Source: Basidiobolus meristosporus CBS 931.73
Taxonomy: Eukaryota > Basidiobolomycota > Basidiobolomycetes > Basidiobolales > Basidiobolaceae
Assembly: GCA_002104905.1 (NCBI GenBank)
Contig: MCFE01000615.1
Location: 1 to 52,763 of the forward strand
DNA: 52,763 nt
Direction: 5' to 3'
Shown: positions 10,573 through 22,242 of the stretch, piece by piece
How the letters are laid out: every line of letters begins with the position of its first letter
Numbering within the stretch: position 1 is the stretch's first letter
Position numbers and translations under genes: made by a program
Notes under the pieces: generated by a model
Told to the model about the DNA's origin: nothing
Database searches by the model: none
The model's input: only the letters and a program-made list of their open reading frames with translations

Positions 10573-13500
10573 CCCTATGCAAAATTATCAAAATGATCCT
10601 GTCAAAAGGCTGTCACAAAGCTAAAGTCCCATGACTAAGAGGCACTGATCCAATCAGGACACTGTCCAGAGACTGTTGAAAATAATAGCACCCCAGATTT
10701 CACAAAAAACTTGTTCAAAACTTCTCATCACATCAATGTAAAAGTGGCTTTTGCTTGGTTCCCTGACAATCTGCTCACTTTCGGATCCCAGATACTCATA
10801 AATGCTTATATACAGGTGTATGTGGCGCCACAACTTTATTGATAATGCATACTATGGCAAGTCATCATTGAATCTTACATATGTGTAGGTGCTATATCTC
10901 AAATGCATGACTGTCTTAAGCTCACATGTGTATTGACCAAAAAAAGATATAATGGCATCACATTGTTGAAGGTCAAACAGTTTGACCCATGGACAAGACT
11001 ACTTTGATTCAATGCTGTAAGTAAAGAGAAAAAGACCATGTAGCTATTGTTGCAAGTCTCTCAGCCATGAAGCATGCAGACAGCATAGGAAGTATTACAA
11101 GGATCATTGCCAGTGTTTTGCCATCCCAGTCATATTTAACCATTCATTAGTCACTACTGTGGCAACATTATTTTGCCAGCCAGTTGATACTTCTATATTA
11201 GCACATAGTTGTCTTTGTCACCTTGCACAAACTGAGTCATGTGAGTTTGTGACACCTTTAGGCCCACCTCAGCCTTCAGTATATGGCATGGAGAGTGATA
11301 GCTCTGATAAAGAGGGCTTACTAATAGATTTTGATCCTATCTCTCCTAACAGCAATACCACATATGAGCCTGGTCAAATCCCTATATGCAAAGAGACATT
11401 ACCAATTGAAACAAATGCCAAGGATACTTTATGGAGCCAAGTGAGCCCAGTAGAGCATCTACTGGTAAATGATGTAATGTTGTGGCTAGAGAAGAGGTGT
11501 GTTCCTACTTATATCAGTAATGGGGGCTTTGAGGACTTATTACTACTTCTTGCCAAAATCATACCGGGATGCAACTTACCATGTACATGGTACAAGTGGA
11601 CAACTATCATGTGGATGGCAACATATGATCCAGAGACTGTACTGTTTCCAGCATGTGTTAACAGTTACATGGCATTCACATCTGAATATGCTACCATTGC
11701 AAACTGTCCAAATTGTTGGGAATTCACCACCATTGAGTGAAAACATTGTTCACACTCCAGATATATTCTGGTCATACCCTGTCTGAGAAAGCTGATGCAG
11801 TCCAACAAATATTGCAAAGCTATACAGTACCACACTCAATATCAATCAACTGCAAACATATCCAATTTATTTGATGGCAAACATTGCAAACAGCTAAGAA
11901 GCAAGGGCAACTTTGAAGGTATGCATGAGCATGCCTTTGCTTTAGCACATGATGGATTCTCAGTAAAGAAGTACTCTACCAGGAAATCCTGCTGGCCACT
12001 GATTCTCATTAATCTGAATCTGCTGCCCATCTTACAGTATCAGAGCAATAATATGATGGTAGTCTCACTGGTATCTGAGCCTAAATCACCATCCAACCTG
12101 GATAACTACTTGTATCCATTGCTGGATGAATTTCTATGCTTTCCAGCAGGATAACAGTGATTGGCTGTCATGTAAAAGCGCATATTATTTTCCTCATTGG
12201 AGATGCCCCAGCCATCAGTACAATAGCATGTTTTCCAGACTCAGTGGATAGTAATGCTGTTAAATGTGTGAGATCCAGGGGATTTTCTCCATAACTCACA
12301 CACATTATTATTACCCAAACACCAGCACTAAGAACATTATCTTTCCACAGAGAGAACGTAAAGAAGTCAGCATGCAATTGCAGCAAAGTTGGCAAGCTAT
12401 ATGCCATTGCGCAGAATATGGAATCAATTGGAAACTGCAGATACTTAAGATAGAGGGTACATGTTAGAACAAAGGCTTAAACTGGGAGCAATGCATTTGC
12501 TATTCAACAATATCTCTATACTGATGACCAAGTTGTACATGGGACATTTCAAGCTAAATGAGCCATTTGAGACACCTGAGAAATTTGAAAAAATTGGGAA
12601 GATATTACCAAGTATCTGTTACCTTAAGTACTTCTCACAAGCCCTAATTAATACTCATATGTATCTACAACAATACAAATGTAAAGACTGGATGAACTGG
12701 ATACGTATTTATTCAAGTGGCATTCTGAAGCCATTCCTACCACAAGTACATTGGAAGCATTGGGAGTCATATGTGGACATTGTAGGAATATTTATCCAGA
12801 AACAGATGATCAATGTCTGCTTGACACATCTACAGCTGTTTTGTGAGGAGTTTGTGATGGGTTTGGAGTGGCTGTACTACAAACATAAAGCTGAACATGG
12901 AGATCTCTGCCACTACTGTTTCCATTCTCTACTCCATCTTGCATGGTGTGTGGATAATATTGGGCCTTGCTTCACCTTTTGTGAGTTTCCTATGGAGCGG
13001 ATATATGAGGAGATAGGAAGACAAGTCAAGTTGCAAGTACTACCCTATTCCAATATGTTCAAGAATATTGCCTTCAAGTCTTTCATGGATGTGACAAGTT
13101 GGCACATGGAGGACCACCAGGGGGAGTTGGAAAGTACTGAGGACAAATGTGCACACTATGGCATTACGCAGCTAAGCAGCCCCAATGCATGGGTATTCAG
13201 TTAAGTAATGCAAAGTTGTATTAGGTGCAACAAGCAACTGATTTTTATCAGGAAAACCCTACCAAGGTATGGCAGATATCTCACAGTCACATGCCAGCTT
13301 CTACACCATTCAATACAGAATTCACACAATTAAAAGCCAGAGCACAGCAATAAGCAAGAGGCCATAGTTCTTTTTGGCTCAAACCATATGTAGAATACCC
13401 AAGGTAGTAGTGGGTAAGCAAATAGAATTAAGGTGATACTACAGAAGAATATTTGAGTTGCACAAAGGGAGGTAGAAAAAGGAAATACCATTTGGTAAAT

Positions 13501-13897
13501 TGGTGCAGTAGCATTATACAGAGCCAGCAGTAGACTGCAATACTGCCAATATATATGCTATTAGAGTCTCACAGTGAGGCTGTTAAAATACTGTCAAGTT
13601 TCTTGCCATATAAGGCAACTGGATGTCCTGACCAATTGGATCCACTTGAAATAGTTGTAGAGCACTAAAAGACCTCACTAATACCATGCAAATATTGTCA
13701 CAGCACCAGTAAAATATTGTCAAGTTTTATCCCTTCATTTTGTTATAAAATTAGCAAAACACTGTCATGATCCTGTCATAAGATAGTTAGGAGGGTCACT
13801 AATTCCAAGCTGCTGGTATTATGACAGTCTCCCAATGGGATCCTGATGGCTGAACTGGATTGGATCCACCTGCGGGACCAAATTATTTTTCATAGGG
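10573..13897 (+). mobile_element. CACTA/TNP2-type DNA transposon, copy A
   Basis: The left end begins CCCTATGCAAAATTAT. The right end, read inverted, begins CCCTATGAAAAATAAT, giving terminal inverted repeats of about 16 bp with two mismatches. TTAG lies directly outside both ends (10569-10572 and 13898-13901). The flanks rejoin to a sequence that also exists uninterrupted near 33340-33400, which serves as a paralogous empty site. Inside is a TNP2-like transposase pseudogene. The element is 3325 bp long, short for a full CACTA element, so sequence has probably been lost. Confidence 0.85.
11020..13204 (+). pseudogene. TNP2-like transposase pseudogene (CACTA copy A)
   Basis: Pieces in several frames follow the order of fungal and plant TNP2-type transposases. 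A zinc-binding stretch near 11650-11730 has a Cys in FPACVNSYMAF followed by CPNCWE. A block at 11795-12154 contains LFDGKHCKQL and HDGFSV and ends with LYPLLDEFLCFPAG. A segment near 12170-12300 includes HVKAHIIFLIGDAPA, matching the conserved 'GDxPA' region. The C-terminal part (12461-13204) has the typical HSLLHLAW and GPCFTFCEFPMER motifs. Stops and frameshifts separate the blocks, so it is inactive. The C-terminal open stretch of 247 codons is the longest reading frame left in the transposon area apart from pol fragments. Confidence 0.85.
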
Positions 13898-13901
13898 TTA
13901 G

Positions 13902-14480
13902 CACAATTTGTAATCAAGCTACCACTGACGTTTCACTGGATATTAACAGATTTGTGGGCCTAAAAGGTAAAATCTTTGGATGGATCATGAAGTAAGGAGT
14001 GGGAACAATAGGCAATGGCAAATCAATGTACACAGGCATAGGATGTGATTGAGTGTCCAGGGTCAGAAAGTGAAAAAATTGGCAGAGAGCAATCTGAAGC
14101 CAATATCTGTTGTTGTGATGAAAGATTTTGACCCAGTTTTTGGGAAGTCTGGGGTATGATTAAGGTGAAACCATGCTAGACTTCTTACAGTCAGTGAGAT
14201 ATTACTCCACTCTTCATCCTTGCACTCAACAGTTTCTCAAATACTTAAGTTCTTGTGACTTTTAGGCTTGAGCATTAAGCTTGCAGTGTTCCCCTCCCAC
14301 ACTCTGATACACTTCTCTTTGTGCTTAGTCTGTGGGAACTTTTGTTTTGCTTAAAGAATATACAGTGTTTCTCTACTATTATATTGTGAAATGGCTCCAA
14401 TCTTGGCTGTGATATTGAGCTACCTAAGTTCTTTCTTTGCAGCCTATATACTGCATTCTCTAACTAGGATACTGATTGCC
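13902..14480 (+). repeat. Continuation of repeat X and CACTA subterminal block
   Basis: Positions 13898-13960 continue repeat X after the copy A insertion and align with 33353-33420. Positions 14035-14170 (GATTGAGTGTCC then CAGAAAGTG) align with 33485-33620 and 39120-39240 and, inverted, with the left end of copy A (10680-10800). The block is therefore a subterminal segment of the CACTA family. The remainder to 14480 holds nothing I can identify. Confidence 0.5.
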
Positions 14481-14493
14481 CCACATTTATTTT

Positions 14494-14830
14494 CTACTCA
14501 ACCTGTTGGTTGACTATTTCCTGATTTTGGTGGCCTATTGCATATATCTCATTAGTCACTGCAACTAATTGCCTCCCTAATGCTTTGGTAAGATGCAACA
14601 ATATAACTGGTAATACAGGAGGTGGTGATGTTATGATGCTCATTTGCTGGTCTTTCACTAGTGGTACTGCATTTATGAAGTCATCATCCACTTGCGCATA
14701 ATGGCAAGCTTGCAGCTTTGCAGAGACTCTAAACTGCCAACTGGACCAAGAGCTTGAAGAGTTCACACTTCCTTTTTTTGAATGTAGCCCTGCTTGCTGC
14801 GCTGAATGTCAGAGCAAGCTATTGTTGAGC
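14494..14830 (-). pseudogene. Fragment of repeat-X protein, minus strand
   Basis: A minus-strand reading of about 90 codons resembles the plus-strand translation at 9009-9160, sharing DD/DE..NAV.LV.DQ..S.ITSP and a downstream RQL.A motif. The family is unknown to me. Sequence upstream of it on the minus strand is serine-rich (SSSSWSSWQ). It shows that repeat X encodes, or once encoded, a protein, because the similarity is visible at the amino-acid level after the DNA has diverged. Confidence 0.45.
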
Positions 14831-14949
14831 AATTCTTCTGCTGCAGTCAGCATTGCTGTATAATTAGGAACAAGACAACTTTGCCTTATTTTTGGCAGCA
14901 CAGATATGGGAATGAGTAGGACTAAATTGGAAATAATGTTACCAATATT

Positions 14950-16925
14950 TGTGTATGTGGTACCACAGCTTTGTTTATAAAGTTTGCTGTGATGGGTCAC
15001 AAATGGGTATTACATTCATGTAGGTGCAATGTCTCAAATACAAACCTGTTTTGAGTTCACATAAGTATTGCCAAAAAAAGTTATATAATAATGTAATGTT
15101 GTTGAGTGTCAAGCTGTTTGCCCTATGGAAAGACTACATGGATTCAGCACCATAAGTAATGGGAATAAACTATGTGGTCACTTTAATAAGCATCTAAGCC
15201 ACAAAGAATACAGATGGCATAGGGTGGATTTAAGGATTATTGTCAGTGCTGTGCTATACAAAATTTCTTTGAGCATTCATAAGTTACACCTATTTCAGGT
15301 ATTTCTTGCCAGTTACATGGTACTACTAAAATGGTACCTAACTTGGTCTTTCACCTTGCAAAAAGTTATTCAGGTAGGTTTGCAATGCAATTTGCCTCAC
15401 CAGAGCCTTATCAACATGGCCTGTGGAGTGATAGCTCTGAAGAAGGATCAATGATGACTTATGGGCCTATCTCCCTACATAGTAGTACTATGCATAAACA
15501 TGACAAAATTCCAGTATGCAAAGATACAGCACCAGTGGAAAAAGATGCCATGAATACCTTATGGAGCCAAGTGAGCCCAGTAGTCCATTTGCTTGTGAAA
15601 GAGCAATGATGTGACTAGAGAAGTGGTGCACTTCACTAACATTGGTAATGGTGGTTTTGAGGAATACTGCCAATTCTTGCCAAAATCACACCAGGTTGCT
15701 ACAAACCATGTACCTGGTACAAATGGCAACTATCATGTAACTGGCAACATACAGCCTGTTGACCTTTGTGATACCAGCAAGCGCTAACAGTGGCATTGTA
15801 GTCACAACAGAAAATGCCAACATTGCAGTTTGTGGGGTATCTGCTAGTACTGGAGTAAAACATCATTTTCACTCCAGATGTACTCCATTATTACCCTGTC
15901 TGAGGAAGCTTATAAACTCTGACCAGTATTGATAAGCTATAAAGTACCACACCGAGTTTCAATCAATGCTTACATTTCAAATATATTTGATGAAAAAAAA
16001 TACAGGCAACTAAGAAACAAGGGCTTCTTTGAAGGTATGGATAACCATGCTGTGCCTTGACACTTGTGGAATTTTCACTGCTCAAGTGCTCTGCCAGCAA
16101 TTCCTGTTGGTAACTGGTTCTCATCAGCCCAAATCTGCTACCAATCTTATGGTATCAGAGCAGAAATATAATGGTGGTTTTACTGATATCTAGGTTAAAA
16201 TGGCCATCTAGCCTGGGTTGCTACATCCATTGTTTTCTTGATGAATGTTGCATGCTAACCAGTAAGATACTTTTAAATGGCATTCTTGTCAAAGTAAATA
16301 CTGCTATAGGCATCAGGGATACCTAGTCATCAGTAAGATAGACAGTTTTTCTGGCTTAAATAGACAGGATTGAAATTGAATGTGTGAGATGCAAGGGATT
16401 TACTCCATAACTCACACACATTGTTACAGTCTAAACATCAACAGTAAGAACATCTTGTTTCCACAGAGAGAGAATATAGAAGTCAGTATGCAATTGCGGA
16501 AAGGCTGTGAAGCCATAATCCATTGGTAGGAATATGAAATTAATCAAAAATTCTATTAGGCCAAAGGTGTAAATCTCTGCTGCTGCTTCATCCATTCTGT
16601 AATCCATCTTGCTAGGTGTGTGGAACATTTTGGAGCTTCCTTAATCTTTTTGAGGTTCCCAATGGAGCCAACATACTGGCAGATAGGAAGGCAAGTCCGG
16701 TTGCAAGTATTCCATACTCCAGCTGTATTAATAATATATTAAGGATGTGATAAGCTGGCACATGGAGGACAGCTAGGAAGGGTTAATGGATACTGACAAC
16801 AAATGTGCATATGGAGGCACCTATGCCTTTGGCATTAAGAAGTTAAGCAGTCCCAATGCATGGGTAGTCAATTAAGTAATGCAAGGTGCCACTGGACACA
16901 ACAAGCAGCTGATTCTCACTTAGAT
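14950..16925 (+). pseudogene. TNP2-like transposase pseudogene (CACTA copy B)
   Basis: Aligns with copy A from about 10830 onward. Recognisable stretches are SSTMHKHDKIPVCKDT and WSQVSPVVHLLV (15420-15605, matching SQVSPVEHLLV of copy A), ISNIFDEKKYRQLRNKG near 15980, and a degraded C-terminal block near 16620-16740 with FWSFLNLFEVP. Stops and frameshifts are more frequent than in copy A, so it is older or less constrained. The copy is cut by a solo LTR at 16950 and by an LTR element at 17537, and its right part continues at 20838. Confidence 0.75.
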
Positions 16926-16949
16926 AACTTTACCCAAGTACACTTGGCC

Positions 16950-17318
16950 TGTTAAAATATTGGACTATTTGGTATCATTCAGCAGCTGAGCAGTTACTTA
17001 ACAATTCTATACTAGTCTTAGTCACTGTAGGACTCATTTACTGCCTTAACTTTGCCACTTTCTCCAGATATATGATCTTATGATTATTCCCCTATAGTCA
17101 GGATCAAATTAGAACCATTACCAAACATTCTGTACTAACCCTGAAACTGTTACAGAATGTTCCTGAATATTGAGAAGCCCTCTCTACTTAGTGTAACAGC
17201 TGTATTACTTCTACAAAGGTATAAATACTGAGCTTCTTTATGAATAAACAACAGTTCAACTATTATCACTATTTCTTGATAAGTTCCTTATATCCAAATC
17301 ACTTCTTAAATTGCAACA
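16950..17318 (+). repeat. Solo LTR (369 bp) inserted in CACTA copy B
   Basis: Starts TGTTAAAATATT and ends TTGCAACA. It is flanked by TGGCC (16945-16949) and TGGTC (17319-17323), a 5-bp target duplication with one C-to-T change. No second LTR or internal region is present, so it is a solo LTR. A GGTATAAATACT motif near 17220 could be its TATA region. The strand is assigned from that motif only. Confidence 0.7.
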
Positions 17319-17536
17319 TGGTCTCTCCTGGGTACCTGCTAATTTCCTCATAATTCACCATTGAATTGAATAAAACAAGAGCTAGAGAGCACCTATAGGG
17401 AGGCCTAGAATCCAACAGGGAGAACCAATGCATAACCAAATGCCTAAATTATTTTGCAGATAGTCAAGAGGTAGCTATGGCAAATGTGGTGACAACCAAG
17501 CATATGTTTCCAAGATATATATGTAACCAGTAATAC

Positions 17537-17885
17537 TGTTGAAATATTAGAGAGATATATTGGAAGTGAATTGGAGAATTAGAAGATTGACATGATATTC
17601 ACTATATGTTTTATTGAGTTGCAACACAGTATTTATACTTATTGCAGAACTACGTAAATGTGACTACTTGGTCATTATTAGGGGAGTCTCAGGAGTACAT
17701 GTGCCAAGTTTCAGCTCATTTGGACAAGTTTCAGATTTTCCTAAAATTCTGTACTTCTCTAATTCCTAATAATTAGTAAATATCATACAAACTAATTTCC
17801 ATGTTGATAATCTGAAATGTATCATTTCACTAAGTGCTAGTTCATAATATATTAATAATTAGGTGGACTTCTAAATATTTCAACA
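17537..17885 (-). repeat. 3' LTR of the 17.5-20.8 kb element
   Basis: 349 bp, TGTTGAAATATT to ATATTTCAACA, with inverted ends TGTTGAAAT/ATTTCAACA. Nearly identical to 20489-20837. Confidence 0.92.
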
Positions 17886-17898
17886 CTCCCACTCACAT
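17886..17898 (-). other. Polypurine tract of the 17.5-20.8 kb element
   Basis: On the minus strand ATGTGAGTGGGAG abuts the 3' LTR, the expected plus-strand priming site. Confidence 0.65.
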
Positions 17899-20476
17899 AA
17901 TATATTCATATACTTATGAACTTGCTGTGGTGTTGTGTATCTTGCGGTTGAAATTAAACCTGCAATTAACCATCTAACCTATTGGACTAATGTATTCTCC
18001 AATATATGTTAAGGATTGCATATTATCTGTAATAACTAAGTATAAGTCCATACTGTTAGTTACATACTTCAGATCAAATTGCTTTGAGTCTGAACTCTGA
18101 TCTCATCACAAATATCTATGAATAAGTATCATCAATTTGATTGAAGTAAAATTTTTAGGTACTGATAGAATCCCAGCATAGTTTGTATCATGAGAGAGCT
18201 GCATTCTCAGGCTATCTGCTGTTTCTTATTTGAGTACAATTGGTCAATAATTGGCAAAGTTAGGAAGTGGTCTTCTCTCCAGTAGATCTGGATCATCCAC
18301 AGTTCCGGTCTACAGCCTAATTCACTTAGACTATCCTCCATATATCCATAACTGGATCTGGATAGTAACTTTCCTCATATACTCCATATATGATCTGCTG
18401 AGACCAACAATTGATTGCATTGTAGTTGCCTTATTCTTCACCGGTTGACCAAGTATTTCCTTTTCCGGACTAGTGCCTTCAATTGTATCTAGCCTAGCTT
18501 TTCTTCATTCCTGATCTGGGATATTGTACTCCCACTGAAGCTATGTCTCCTGGTGCTTCCTGCCTTCTAAAACTGACTGAGATAGATCATATATATCCTT
18601 CTGATCTAGGCATAACTTTCTTGGACTGATATCACTGTTACAGTATTCAGATCTTCCCTTTGCATCTTGATAGACTTGATTTGGTATCACAGCATACCAC
18701 AGCTTGATTGGCAGCTATTCATAGAGGCCTAATCCTAAACAGGATAGATATGGTCTCATATGTACTATTGCGCTTGAACAGTACAACCTGATCTGGCACC
18801 TTCCAATTGCGTAAATCTACCATAATGGCTCTGATAAGCCACTGTTTCTTTTGATAGAACTTTCCAGCATAGAGCTTGGTTGACAGTGCAAATAGACAAG
18901 TCCATGATCTTCTGGACCCATTTTAACCCTTGGGTTGGCCCTTGGTACCACTTCTCTAGCCTCCACTGCAAGTAAGCTGACTTCATTGTTCACCAGAATT
19001 GTGATGTTGCCTCTGAGTACGTAGGTACTCTTGGACTGCTCTGCTGCTTTCCTTTGCAACAATACTCCACTATCCTTGTGTGGTAGGATAACTGGATCAT
19101 ATCTAGAGTACTAGATAGTCCAAATCTGGCCTAGGTATCACCTAACTCCATTTAGAAACTGGCAACTTATTGGCGGTAGGTTTTTGTTCCATATCTGGTC
19201 TTAAAGATGCTGGTTGCTGGAATTTCCTTATTGATCTAGATCTGGACCATACAGGTAGCATATCCACGGTTTGTTAGATCTCCCAGAGTGTTCAGGAACC
19301 TCCTGTCCTCAAAACATATCTATTCTGAGATGTTTCAACCAAATCGGTCATCCATTTGGATCTGGCATAACTTTTCACAGGCTTGATCAAATCTGATCAA
19401 ATAAACTTCCTTAAAAAGCCATTTCTCTCAGCATCTTGTTGGCAGATATCATCATTGCAGTTTGGTCCGTAGCTGGGAGCTATAAGTAACTTGATCTGAT
19501 CAAAATAGCATGATTAACATCTGATCCATATTAATATAAATGATCCTTCATCGCTGTATGTATGTGATATATGTACTAGTGTAGGGCAACTAGTACACTC
19601 CTTGATAGTACTTCATGCATATTCTATAGTGTATATAGAGACTATATGCATATACTTTGGTCAAGGTCTCTGGTAGCACTTTTCTTGATAGCAGTAGAAA
19701 TTCCATGCTTCAACATATATGGATGTATCTCCTCCCACTGTATCTGATACTTGATGAAGACATGTAGCTTGTCTAATAAGTGTCTCACAGAGCCTCAGGA
19801 TCATTGGTACTGGAAATAGTACCACTAATATATATCATGCGTACCACTCCTAAGTTGGCATATCTGAGATCACTGATCTTCGGCCAAATATATAGGTATT
19901 ATATATCATTTTGATCCTCAGAATTTAAGCAAGCTGATCCATATATCTGTTGGCAAATTCAGCTCCAAACCAGGGCAGCAGGCGGCATCAAAGTGTTTGT
20001 GCAACATTTCATTTCAAGTGACTACAGACTTATGTAAATTCACTGCAGCAATGTGGGCACTTCATCAACTGAAATAGTCTAATCCAAACCCAGGTATATG
20101 TGGATCTTCAATATAGATCCATCATGTGGTGATAATAAGGATCATAGCATTAATACATATATCATGTAAGATGCCCCTTATTGATCTTGACTCCATGCTG
20201 GGATTACGCATTTTCTCAAAGCTTCATCCTTCTGCATACTCCATAACTTTTGAAATTTGTCAAACATGATCTCCTTGACATACAACCTTTTTCTTTGCTT
20301 AGTGTCTTCTTTAAGGGCAAAGGCCTCTCTCTCCAAAACAATATATCCCATCTAGCAGTTCTTTGCAGCAGCAGTACTTTTCTGTCTTTTGTAACTTCAG
20401 GTAGACCAGGCGGTCTTTCTCCAGAGTAAAGACACAGCTCTAGAGCAAAGTAGACAACCAAGATAAAGCAAGCTTG

Positions 20477-20488
20477 GGGCTCATAACC
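20477..20488 (-). other. Primer-binding site matching the anticodon arm of initiator tRNA-Met
   Basis: On the minus strand GGTTATGAGCCC starts at the first base after the 5' LTR. It is the exact complement of GGGCTCATAACC, the anticodon stem-loop sequence of fungal initiator tRNA-Met (CAT anticodon inside). Copia of Drosophila is the known precedent for priming by an internally cleaved half of initiator tRNA-Met. The tRNA sequence is from general knowledge. Confidence 0.75.
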
Positions 20489-20837
20489 TGTTGAAATATT
20501 AGAGAGATATATTGGAAGTGAATTGGAGAATTAGAAGATTGACATGATATTCACTATATGTTGTATTGAGTTGCAACACAGTATTTATACTTATTGCAGA
20601 ACTACGTAAATGTGACTACTTGGTCATTATTAGGGGAGTCTCAGGAGTACATGTGCCAAGTTTCAGCTCATTTGGACAAGTTTCAGATTTTCCTAAAATT
20701 CTGTACTTCTCTAATTCCTAATAATTAGTAAATATCTTACAAACTAATTCCCATGTTGATAATCTGAAATGTATCATTTCACTAAGTGCTAGTTCATAAT
20801 ATATTAATAATTAGGTGGACTCCTAATTATTTCAACA
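20489..20837 (-). repeat. 5' LTR of the 17.5-20.8 kb element
   Basis: 349 bp, TGTTGAAATATT to TTATTTCAACA. Differs from the left LTR at about six sites. Confidence 0.92.
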
Positions 20838-21480
20838 AATACAAGGTATTTGGCAACTTTACAAGTATCAAACTGAAAAGCATAAAGTCAAGGAGCTATA
20901 AGTGTATCAAGTGCAGTAGGTGTATGTGCATGCAGTTCATAGTTCAAGGCTGTAGTTTGTTTTTGATTAAATCCATATGTGGAACACCCACAGTTGTAAT
21001 AGGTAGGCAAGTAAAATGGGGAGAGTCTGCAATGGAATATATAAATAGCACTAGGGGAGATAATAACAGGAAATATCAATTGATAAATTGGTAGAGTAGC
21101 ATTATACCTTACTAGCAGTAGGCCACTCTACTACTAATATAATGCCAGTAGATGTCCCCATCAATGCTGTCAGATCATTGTCAGGCATTTTCCATACATG
21201 GCATTTACATTTGTTGGCCAGTTGGGCTTGCACAACTTAATGAAAGCTGCAATAAGACCATCAGAATGACATCTAGATCTCACAAAAGGACTGTGTAAAC
21301 ACCATCAAGTTTACTTACCTATTTAGCAGTAGAATTGGCAAAGCACCATCTCAGTCCTGTCATAAGATAGTGAAAAGGGTCAACAACCCCAAGCCGCCAG
21401 CATTATAAAAGCCTCATTGGATTGTAGCAGCTGAACTGTGCTCTATCCATATGAAACGCATAACAAAACTCTTGAAAGGC
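20838..21480 (+). repeat. Right part of CACTA copy B
   Basis: After the AATAC duplication the sequence continues the CACTA-copy DNA (ACAAGGTATTTGGCAACTTTAC, alignable with 24995 and 40770). It runs to a degenerate right end at about 21420-21475 that resembles the last 60 bp of copy A. No intact CATAGGG terminus remains. Confidence 0.6.
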
Positions 21481-21630
21481 TTGACTACCTCAAAGGGAAA
21501 ATTAAGTGCAGAATCTTAGAATTATCACTGAGTGGCAGAGATTAGGATCATCCAGAGTTCAGTGGAGGGGAGAAATATATGGCAGAATTAGCTTATATAT
21601 GAGGGGATTGTCAGAGATTAGGATGTATTA

Positions 21631-21765
21631 CAGCCCATAGCAAGCCAAGGATTGATGCATTTAGCAGGAAGCAGAAGCTCTACAATAAGATATTTAATCA
21701 TTCCAGAGTGAGAGTGGAGCATACACTTGGATACTAGAGATATTCAGCATACTGGCAGGTTAATA
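21631..21765 (+). pseudogene. PIF/Harbinger-type transposase fragment
   Basis: A plus-strand frame reads HSKPRIDAFSRKQKLYNK, then HSRVRVEHTLGY, then a stop. This resembles the C-terminal part of DDE_Tnp_4/HARBI1-like nucleases, where a conserved xNxxxSxxRxxVEHxxGxxK motif carries the last catalytic acidic residue. Only about 40 codons are readable, so this is a relic. The surrounding 21481-22240 has no other recognisable feature. Confidence 0.45.
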
Positions 21766-22242
21766 CAGAGGAAAGTCATATATAGGAGTAAACAGCAGAA
21801 TCGGTAAAATAGTTAAGATACTTATCACTGCACAGTATATTCATATAACATGACATCCACTGAGAGTAATGTGTCTGGAGAATTATGAATACTAAATGAA
21901 GTAAGAAAAGCACTTTTCTGAGCAACATAATTCAGATTGAGTAAAAATACCAGTGGCTGCATCCTACCACTGCCATTTTGGTAGAAACTGGAGTGCCAGA
22001 TCAATCTGGCACTACAAATAGGCTGTACTATGTGGCATTATCCAACAGTACAAGTCTTTTACCTAAAGAGTCAGGTGCCTTCACAGCATTGACATGGTAA
22101 GCTCAGGAGAATGTGTGGGTTTTGGTCTTCCAGTTGATAGCTGGATATGGTATCTCTGCCAGAAGTTTCCAAGGGCTGTGGAGTAGTGGGGAGAGTTGAC
22201 AATGCTGAAGGCTAGTGTCTTATGGTGACTGGAAATGATCAG

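Larger units (their letters stand above)
17537..20837 (-). mobile_element. Non-autonomous LTR retrotransposon with copia-type priming site
   Basis: Two 349-bp LTRs (17537-17885 and 20489-20837) differ at only about half a dozen positions. Perfect 5-bp target duplications AATAC lie at 17532-17536 and 20838-20842. The flanks join to a continuous CACTA-copy sequence that is seen uninterrupted near 24980 and 40755. On the minus strand the 5' LTR is followed immediately by GGTTATGAGCCC, and a polypurine tract ends at the 3' LTR. The 2.6-kb internal region shows no frame longer than about 80 codons and no domain that I recognise, which is surprising for such young LTRs. It is best described as a LARD-like, non-autonomous element. 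Confidence 0.88.

Noticed and set aside
12461-13204. 247-codon open frame as a host gene
   Set aside because: Its motifs (HSLLHLAW, EFPMER) identify it as the C-terminal part of a TNP2-type transposase, and the same protein recurs in broken copies.
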